From positions 1-64,000 of the forward strand of contig NZ_JAJCXB010000023.1 of the NCBI RefSeq assembly GCF_020564935.1: a stretch of DNA of 64,000 nt. The letters run 5' to 3'. The DNA is from Streptomyces pinistramenti (lineage in GTDB: Bacteria > Actinomycetota > Actinomycetes > Streptomycetales > Streptomycetaceae). The position numbers and the translations under genes were made by a program. Shown here in pieces: positions 59,931 through 64,000 of this stretch. Each line of letters begins with the position of its first letter. Position 1 is the first letter of the stretch. The notes below the pieces were generated by a model. It was not told where the DNA came from. It saw only the letters and a program-made list of their open reading frames with translations, and did not search any database.

Positions 59931-59953
59931 ACGGTACGGGCGACCACTGACAA
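59931..59953 (-). promoter_or_regulatory. PafBC/RecA-NDp-type damage promoter, minus strand
   Basis: On the minus strand TTGTCAGTG (59953-59945), eight bases, then TACCGT (59936-59931). This exactly fits TTGTCRGTG-N8-TAnnnT, the RecA-independent DNA-damage consensus known from mycobacteria and other actinobacteria. Confidence 0.75.
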
Positions 59954-60231
59954 TGCCGTACGCGATCAGCCCACGACGGGTCGCCGTCGGCCGATTCCGC
60001 GGCCCGCGCGCACAGCCACCCACCGCACGAGGTCACTCGATCGAGAGATGCGGCGTCGGCGGCCTCCGGTCGCGTCCGGCGTGGTCGCTGAGCGTGTGGG
60101 ACTGGACACATGCGGACAGCTGCACCGCATCCGGTTTGCGACTGTCTTTGCTGGTCAGCGAGTTGGCGGCGCGTTGAGGAGGTGTCGCGGCAACGCCCCT
60201 TCCTGGCTCGGGGCGTTCACGAGGTGAGGCG

Positions 60232-60254
60232 TTGTCAGTGGCTGCCCCTAGCAT
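60232..60254 (+). promoter_or_regulatory. PafBC/RecA-NDp-type damage promoter, plus strand
   Basis: TTGTCAGTG (60232-60240), eight bases GCTGCCCC, then TAGCAT (60249-60254): an exact match to TTGTCRGTG-N8-TAnnnT. Seven bases follow before ATG 60262. Confidence 0.8.
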
Positions 60255-60261
60255 GTCTCAC

Positions 60262-60447
60262 ATGTCCCCAACTCCCTCTGCCCACCCGGGCCCGTCCGTT
60301 CCTGCCTCCGAAGCGAACGAAGCAATCCGACGTTTTGTGTGCGCCAGGCGCGGCTGGTCGTGGACCGCACAGGACATGACGGAGTACGCGGAGCTGCTTG
60401 AGAACTGGACGTTCGCGGTGCGCGCGGAGGTCGTCGAGGCGGCGTAG
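60262..60447 (+). CDS. 61-residue small protein from a damage-type promoter
   Basis: 61 residues: MSPTPSAHPGPSVPASEANE, then AIRRFVCARRGWSWTAQDMT and a C-terminal acidic helix (YAELLENWTFAVRAEVVEAA). I recall short conserved actinobacterial proteins of this kind without assigned function. ATG 60262 lies seven bases after the -10 TAGCAT, so the mRNA is probably leaderless; an ATG at 60253 would lie inside the -10. Expression is expected after DNA damage through PafBC. The sequence after the stop is a degenerate GTTCCG repeat. Confidence 0.6.
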   Translation: MSPTPSAHPGPSVPASEANEAIRRFVCARRGWSWTAQDMTEYAELLENWTFAVRAEVVEAA

Positions 60448-60612
60448 GGAGTTCCGGCGTGAGGCGTTCCGGCGCGGCCTGCTCGGGGCGTTCCGGAGCG
60501 CGGAGTTCCGACTCGGGGCGCCCCCGCCCGGGGCATTCCAGCTCGGCCCGCTCGGCGAACCGGTCGTCCGTCTCCGGGACACGGGATGCAGGAACTCCGA
60601 GGTGCCGGCCGC
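60448..60612. repeat. Degenerate GTTCCG-type repeat tract
   Basis: GTTCCGGCG, GTTCCGGAG and GTTCCGACT recur about every 20-25 bases between 60450 and 60515, with further decayed copies to 60560. In one minus-strand frame this gives a G-T-P-R repeat. No gene is assigned. Confidence 0.4.
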
Positions 60613-60658
60613 GCTCCTCATCCGGCTCAGGCCCTGACCGGTGCCGGATGAGGAGCGG
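60613..60658. terminator. 15-bp perfect hairpin terminator
   Basis: CGCTCCTCATCCGGC (60613-60627) and GCCGGATGAGGAGCG (60644-60658) with a 16-base loop, placed 6 bases after the stop of the minus-strand SGNH gene. It probably terminates that gene and the small plus-strand transcript. Confidence 0.8.
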
Positions 60659-60663
60659 GCGGC

Positions 60664-61881
60664 TCAGGCACGCTCGGTGGTGAGCGGGCCGCCGGTGCCG
60701 AAGGCCAGCGCGGCGAAGCGTTCGCCGATGCGGTGGTGGGTGGCGGCGTCCGGGTGGAGCTGGTCGGGCAGCGGCAGTTCGGCGAAGTCCGCCTCGCCGT
60801 AGAGGTCGCGGCCGTCCAAGTAGTGCAGGTTCGGGTCGTCGACCGCCCGCTGTTTCACGATGCGGTCCAGCTCGGCCCGGATGACGTTGAGGGTCAGCTT
60901 TCCTGCGGCCCGTTCCGCGGGGTCGCCGGTGGCCTTGAACTGGAGCTGTCCCTCGCTGAGGTTGCTGAAGTCCGGGGCGGCGGGGCCGGGGGTGTCCTCG
61001 TGGATGGGGCACAGGATGGGCGAGACGACCAGGAGCGGGGTGGTGGGATGCCCCTCGCGGATGGTGTCGAGGAAGCCGTGCACCGCCGGGGTGAAGGCGC
61101 GCAGCCGCATCAGGTCGGCATTGACCACGTTGATGCCGATCTTGACGCTGATCAGGTCCGCAGGAGTGTCCCGCAGGGCGCGGGCGGTGAACGGGTCGAG
61201 CAGGGCGCTGCCACCCAGCCCGAGGTTGATCAGCTCCACGCCGCCGAGGGAGGCGGCCAGCGCCGGCCAGATCGTGGTGGGGCTCGCGGCGTTGGAACCG
61301 TGGCTGATCGAGCTGCCGTGATGCAGCCACACCATGCGCCCCGCGTCCGGCACGGCCGCGACGGGCGCATCGGTGCGCAGCGCGACGAGCTGGGTGATCT
61401 CGTTGTACGGCAGCCAGATCTCGACGTCCTTGACGCGGTCGGGCAGGCCGGAGAAGTGGACGGTGCCGACCGGCCCCGGCCGGGTTTCCGCTGACCCGGT
61501 GGCCATGTCCACCAGGAGGACGTTGCCGCCGGTCACGCTGGTCCGACCGGCCGGCCGGCCGTCGACGAGCAGGTCGTACAGGCCGTCCGGGCGGGGCGGG
61601 GCACCCTGGTAGGCCATCTTGGTGCGGAGCGTGTCCAGCTCGATGGCAGTGGCCCGCGTGCGGAACACCAGCCGTACGCCGGAGGGTTGGGCCTCCGCCA
61701 TGGCCAGCTGCCCGTCGGCGTTCTGCGCGCGGGCGCGGGCGGGCAGCCGGTGCGGCAGCAGCCCGTGTTCGGTGCGCTCCAGGTCGAGCGCTCCACGCAG
61801 GAGGTCCGCGGTGAGGGGCGTGGTGATCCAGTCCGTTGCCCCGGGCGTGGTGGAGGGGCCGGGGTCGTGCTCAGAGTTCAT
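60664..61881 (-). CDS. SGNH/GDSL-family esterase with N-terminal beta domain
   Basis: 405-residue two-domain protein: residues 1-185 resemble the beta-sandwich of CE2-type or related carbohydrate esterases; the SGNH hydrolase domain follows with HHGSSISHGSN (catalytic Ser), INLGLGGSALLDP (block II), IGINVV (block III Asn) and DQLHPDA (Asp and His). No signal peptide. Likely a deacetylase or esterase of unknown substrate. ATG 61881. Divergent from the serine hydrolase. Confidence 0.85.
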   Translation of the reverse strand: MNSEHDPGPSTTPGATDWITTPLTADLLRGALDLERTEHGLLPHRLPARARAQNADGQLAMAEAQPSGVRLVFRTRATAIELDTLRTKMAYQGAPPRPDGLYDLLVDGRPAGRTSVTGGNVLLVDMATGSAETRPGPVGTVHFSGLPDRVKDVEIWLPYNEITQLVALRTDAPVAAVPDAGRMVWLHHGSSISHGSNAASPTTIWPALAASLGGVELINLGLGGSALLDPFTARALRDTPADLISVKIGINVVNADLMRLRAFTPAVHGFLDTIREGHPTTPLLVVSPILCPIHEDTPGPAAPDFSNLSEGQLQFKATGDPAERAAGKLTLNVIRAELDRIVKQRAVDDPNLHYLDGRDLYGEADFAELPLPDQLHPDAATHHRIGERFAALAFGTGGPLTTERA

Positions 61882-62075
61882 GGCCCCAGCCTGTCAACCG
61901 AATACCTGATCCGCACATGTTTTTCCGGTCCGCCACTCTCCGTGGCCGAGCCCCGGCGACGGCCGTCCGTAGGGCGGCTCGGGACGCGGAAAACCGCTCG
62001 TGGACGGGGCACGGGTCACGTACCGTGACACGCCGGCGTCGGGGCGTTCGGTCCCGGCCCGGGTACAGCCACGAG

Positions 62076-63248
62076 ATGGATGCGGGCACGGGAGAGATGC
62101 GAGCGGTGGATCACAACGGTGGGGCGGACGAGCGATTCGGGGCCGTGGCGGACGAGTTCGCCAGGAACTTCGCGGATTTCGGTGAACTCGGCGCGGCAGT
62201 AACGGTGTTCGTCCGGGGGCGCAAGGTCGTGGACCTGTGGGGCGGCGTCGCGGACCGGCGGACGGGCAGGCCGTGGCAGGAGGACACCGTCGTCCCGGTC
62301 TTCTCCTGCGCCAAGGGCATCGTCAGCATCTGCGCCCATCTCCTCGCGCAGCGCGGGCTGTTGGACCTCGACGCTCCGGTGCGCCGCTACTGGCCGGAAT
62401 TCGCCCAGGCCGGCAAGGAGCACATCACGACGCGGATGGTGCTCGGGCACCGGGCGGGTCTGCCCGCTCTCGACGGCGCGCTCAGCTTCGACGACGTCGC
62501 CGGATGGACCCCGGTGATCCGTGCCGTCGAGGAGCAGAAGCCCTACTGGGAGCCGGGCGAGGCGTACGAGTACCACGGTCACGTCTTCGGGTTCCTCGTC
62601 GGCGAGGTGATCCGCCGGATCACCGGGCTCACGCCCGGCAAGTACTTCCGGGACACCGTCGGCGACGCGCTGGGGGCGCAGTGCTGGATCGGCCTGCCGG
62701 AGGACGAGACCGGCCGGCTGGCCCGGCTCGTGGAGGCCGACGGCCGGCCCGCCATGCCCGACGCCGCGTCACTGGTCATGCGCATCGTGACGATGAACGG
62801 CGCCCTCGCCTTCCCCGGCCTCGACGAGCCGCACGGCTGGAACGACCCTGCCCTGCTGCGGGCGGAGCTGCCCGGCGCCGGGGCGGTGGCATCGGCGCGC
62901 GGCCTGGCGACGGTCTACGCGGCGACGCTCACCGGAGTGGACGGGCAGGCGCCGCTCCTCGATACCGACACCGTCACCGATGCGACGCGGGAACTGTCGT
63001 CCGGCGCCTCGTGGTCGGGCTTCGACATGGGCACGCGCTGGGGATCGGGCTTCCTGCTCGACTCCGCGTTCCACCCTCTGCTCGGCCCGCGCAGTCTCGG
63101 AAACGACGGCGCCGGCGGGCAGTTCTGCTTCGGGGACGACGCGCACGGGGTTGGTTTCGCCTACGTCGCCAACAAGATGATCGGGCACGGCGATCCTCGG
63201 GCCACTCGGTTGGTGGCGGCGGTACGGCGGTGCCTGGGCGAGGCGTGA
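62076..63248 (+). CDS. Serine hydrolase of the beta-lactamase/EstB family
   Basis: 390-residue class C beta-lactamase-like serine hydrolase (esterase/peptidase). Motif SxxK is SCAK with Ser77 and Lys80; the second motif Tyr is in YEYHGH near 165 (in place of YxN); HRAGLP is also typical of the group. No signal peptide, so probably a cytoplasmic esterase. Start uncertain: ATG 62076, ATG 62097 (GGAG two bases upstream) or GTG 62106. Confidence 0.85.
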   Translation: MDAGTGEMRAVDHNGGADERFGAVADEFARNFADFGELGAAVTVFVRGRKVVDLWGGVADRRTGRPWQEDTVVPVFSCAKGIVSICAHLLAQRGLLDLDAPVRRYWPEFAQAGKEHITTRMVLGHRAGLPALDGALSFDDVAGWTPVIRAVEEQKPYWEPGEAYEYHGHVFGFLVGEVIRRITGLTPGKYFRDTVGDALGAQCWIGLPEDETGRLARLVEADGRPAMPDAASLVMRIVTMNGALAFPGLDEPHGWNDPALLRAELPGAGAVASARGLATVYAATLTGVDGQAPLLDTDTVTDATRELSSGASWSGFDMGTRWGSGFLLDSAFHPLLGPRSLGNDGAGGQFCFGDDAHGVGFAYVANKMIGHGDPRATRLVAAVRRCLGEA

Positions 63249-63489
63249 TCTGACGGCTGTCTGGGGGCGTCTCGTGTGGTGATCCGGCGGCTGCCGCGGG
63301 CCGATCCCGGTCCGGGTGTCCCCGTGAGGTCGGTTTTCCGCCGGTCCGATGGCGCCCGGTAGCGGAGAATCGAAGACGTAACGGGCGGGAGGTGCATGGT
63401 CCGGCGAACGTGACACGCTGAAAGGGACGCCACCCATGGACAACCCTCCCGCTCCACCCCACCCACCTGCACAGCCGAGGTACCGATCG
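63249..63489 (+). promoter_or_regulatory. Upstream region of alkB
   Basis: 241 bases; GAAAGGGA (about 63420-63427) precedes an in-frame ATG at 63436, and GAGG precedes ATG 63490. I looked for TTGTCRGTG here and found none. Confidence 0.35.
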
Positions 63490-64000
63490 ATGAGCACGCC
63501 GCTTCCCGGCTTCGAAGACCTGGGCGGCCCCGATGGCGACTCCACCAACGGGCCGGTCGGCGGACGCTCCGCCGCGCCCTCCCGGCCGGCCCGGCAGATC
63601 CTCGCGCCGGGTGCCGTCCACATGCCGGGCTGGCTGTCCCCGGAAGAGCAGCGGCAGCTCGTCACCGCCTGCCGTGGCTGGGCGACCGGTCCGGTGCCCA
63701 TCCGGCACACCAGGCTGCCCCGTGGCGGCGTGATGTCGGTCCAGACCGCCTGCATCGGCTGGCACTGGCAGCCGTACGCCTATACGCGTACCGCCGATGA
63801 TGTCAACGGCGCGCGGGTGCCGGAGTTCCCGGACTGGCTGGCCGAGTGGGGGCGTCGCGCGCTGGTCGCCGCGTACGAGGATCCGTCGGCGGGGGACGGC
63901 TACACGCCCGATACCGCGCTGATCAACTTCTACGACGGCCAGGCCAAGCTCGGGATGCATCAGGACAAGGAGGAACGCTCAGCGGCACCGGTGGTGTCGC
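63490..64000 (+). CDS. alkB: AlkB-type 2-oxoglutarate/Fe(II) dioxygenase, partial at window end
   Basis: At least 170 residues, continuing beyond the window. AlkB proteins repair 1-methyladenine and 3-methylcytosine by oxidative demethylation. Visible family features are APGAVHMPGWLSPEEQRQLV, GWHWQPYAYTR, ALINFYDGQAKLGMHQDKEE with the metal-binding H-x-D, and APVVS at the cut edge. The second His and Arg lie outside. ATG 63490 or, in frame, ATG 63436, which would add an 18-residue Pro-rich start. Confidence 0.88.
   Translation, partial: MSTPLPGFEDLGGPDGDSTNGPVGGRSAAPSRPARQILAPGAVHMPGWLSPEEQRQLVTACRGWATGPVPIRHTRLPRGGVMSVQTACIGWHWQPYAYTRTADDVNGARVPEFPDWLAEWGRRALVAAYEDPSAGDGYTPDTALINFYDGQAKLGMHQDKEERSAAPVVS

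Larger units (their letters stand above)
59653..60261. other. Non-coding region with two damage-type promoters and a hairpin
   Basis: No convincing gene. It holds a 14-base-pair hairpin (59856-59889), a minus-strand promoter matching TTGTCRGTG-N8-TAnnnT (59931-59953), and a plus-strand promoter of the same type (60232-60254). The open frames around them do not resemble proteins. Confidence 0.6.

Noticed and set aside
59875..60111. Minus-strand 78-residue frame
   Set aside because: It contains the damage promoter boxes and a terminator arm inside its own sequence (RHCQWSPVPW is the promoter read as protein), and has no recognisable domain. The promoter reading explains the bases better.
60448..60560. 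CRISPR-like array suggested by recurring GTTCCG
   Set aside because: The units are short, irregularly spaced and imperfect, with no constant repeat or spacer length and no cas genes.

Overview
The window looks like chromosomal DNA of a Streptomyces or a close actinomycete. It is very GC-rich with G/C-heavy third codon positions and uses GTG and TTG starts freely. Many genes carry a TAnnnT -10 box six to eight bases before the start codon (leaderless transcripts). It encodes actinomycete markers: a divergent third-type EF-Tu, an ECF41 sigma factor, a HutC/DasR-like GntR regulator and a type VII secretion-associated protein. I see no prophage, CRISPR array, rRNA, tRNA or intact insertion sequence.

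Layout. 0.1-1.5 kb: a SAM methyltransferase and a Doc/Fic-like toxin with its ribbon-helix-helix antitoxin. 1.6-8.8 kb: a catabolic locus. An NCS1 permease diverges from a LysR regulator, which is followed by a tightly coupled operon (flavin reductase, HpaB-type monooxygenase, RidA, DUF1028 Ntn-hydrolase, M20 amidohydrolase). An EamA exporter and a GntR regulator flank it. The gene logic resembles the Rut pyrimidine pathway but with unrelated oxygenase and hydrolase families. 11-15.7 kb: a TetX-like flavoprotein, an LLM-class oxidoreductase, a GNAT and an acyltransferase. 16-18.3 kb: two coupled CorC/HlyC-type CBS membrane proteins. 18.3-19.4 kb: two adjacent decayed genes (flavoprotein remnant and TetR).

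19.4-36.7 kb: housekeeping and accessory genes: SGNH hydrolase, purB, mug, ROK and GntR regulators, racemase, ECF41 sigma factor, PhoD phosphatase, an ACT-GNAT fusion, a DUF885 protein, an ATP-grasp-GNAT fusion and an Lrp regulator without a stop where its family ends. 36.8-41.1 kb: sbcC-sbcD. 41.3-43.7 kb: a TetR gene with two palindromic operators, coupled to an MFS exporter broken by one missing G. 43.5-55.9 kb: small metabolic and membrane genes. 56-59.7 kb: tuf3, a VTT membrane protein and uppP. 59.8-60.5 kb: two promoters that match the PafBC (RecA-independent) DNA-damage consensus, one driving a 61-residue leaderless protein and the other possibly a hairpin-ended RNA. 60.6-64 kb: SGNH esterase, serine hydrolase and the start of alkB.

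DNA-repair functions recur (mug, sbcCD, alkB, the damage-type promoters) but are scattered and not one operon. All functional calls come from reading motifs and family resemblance; no database search was run.
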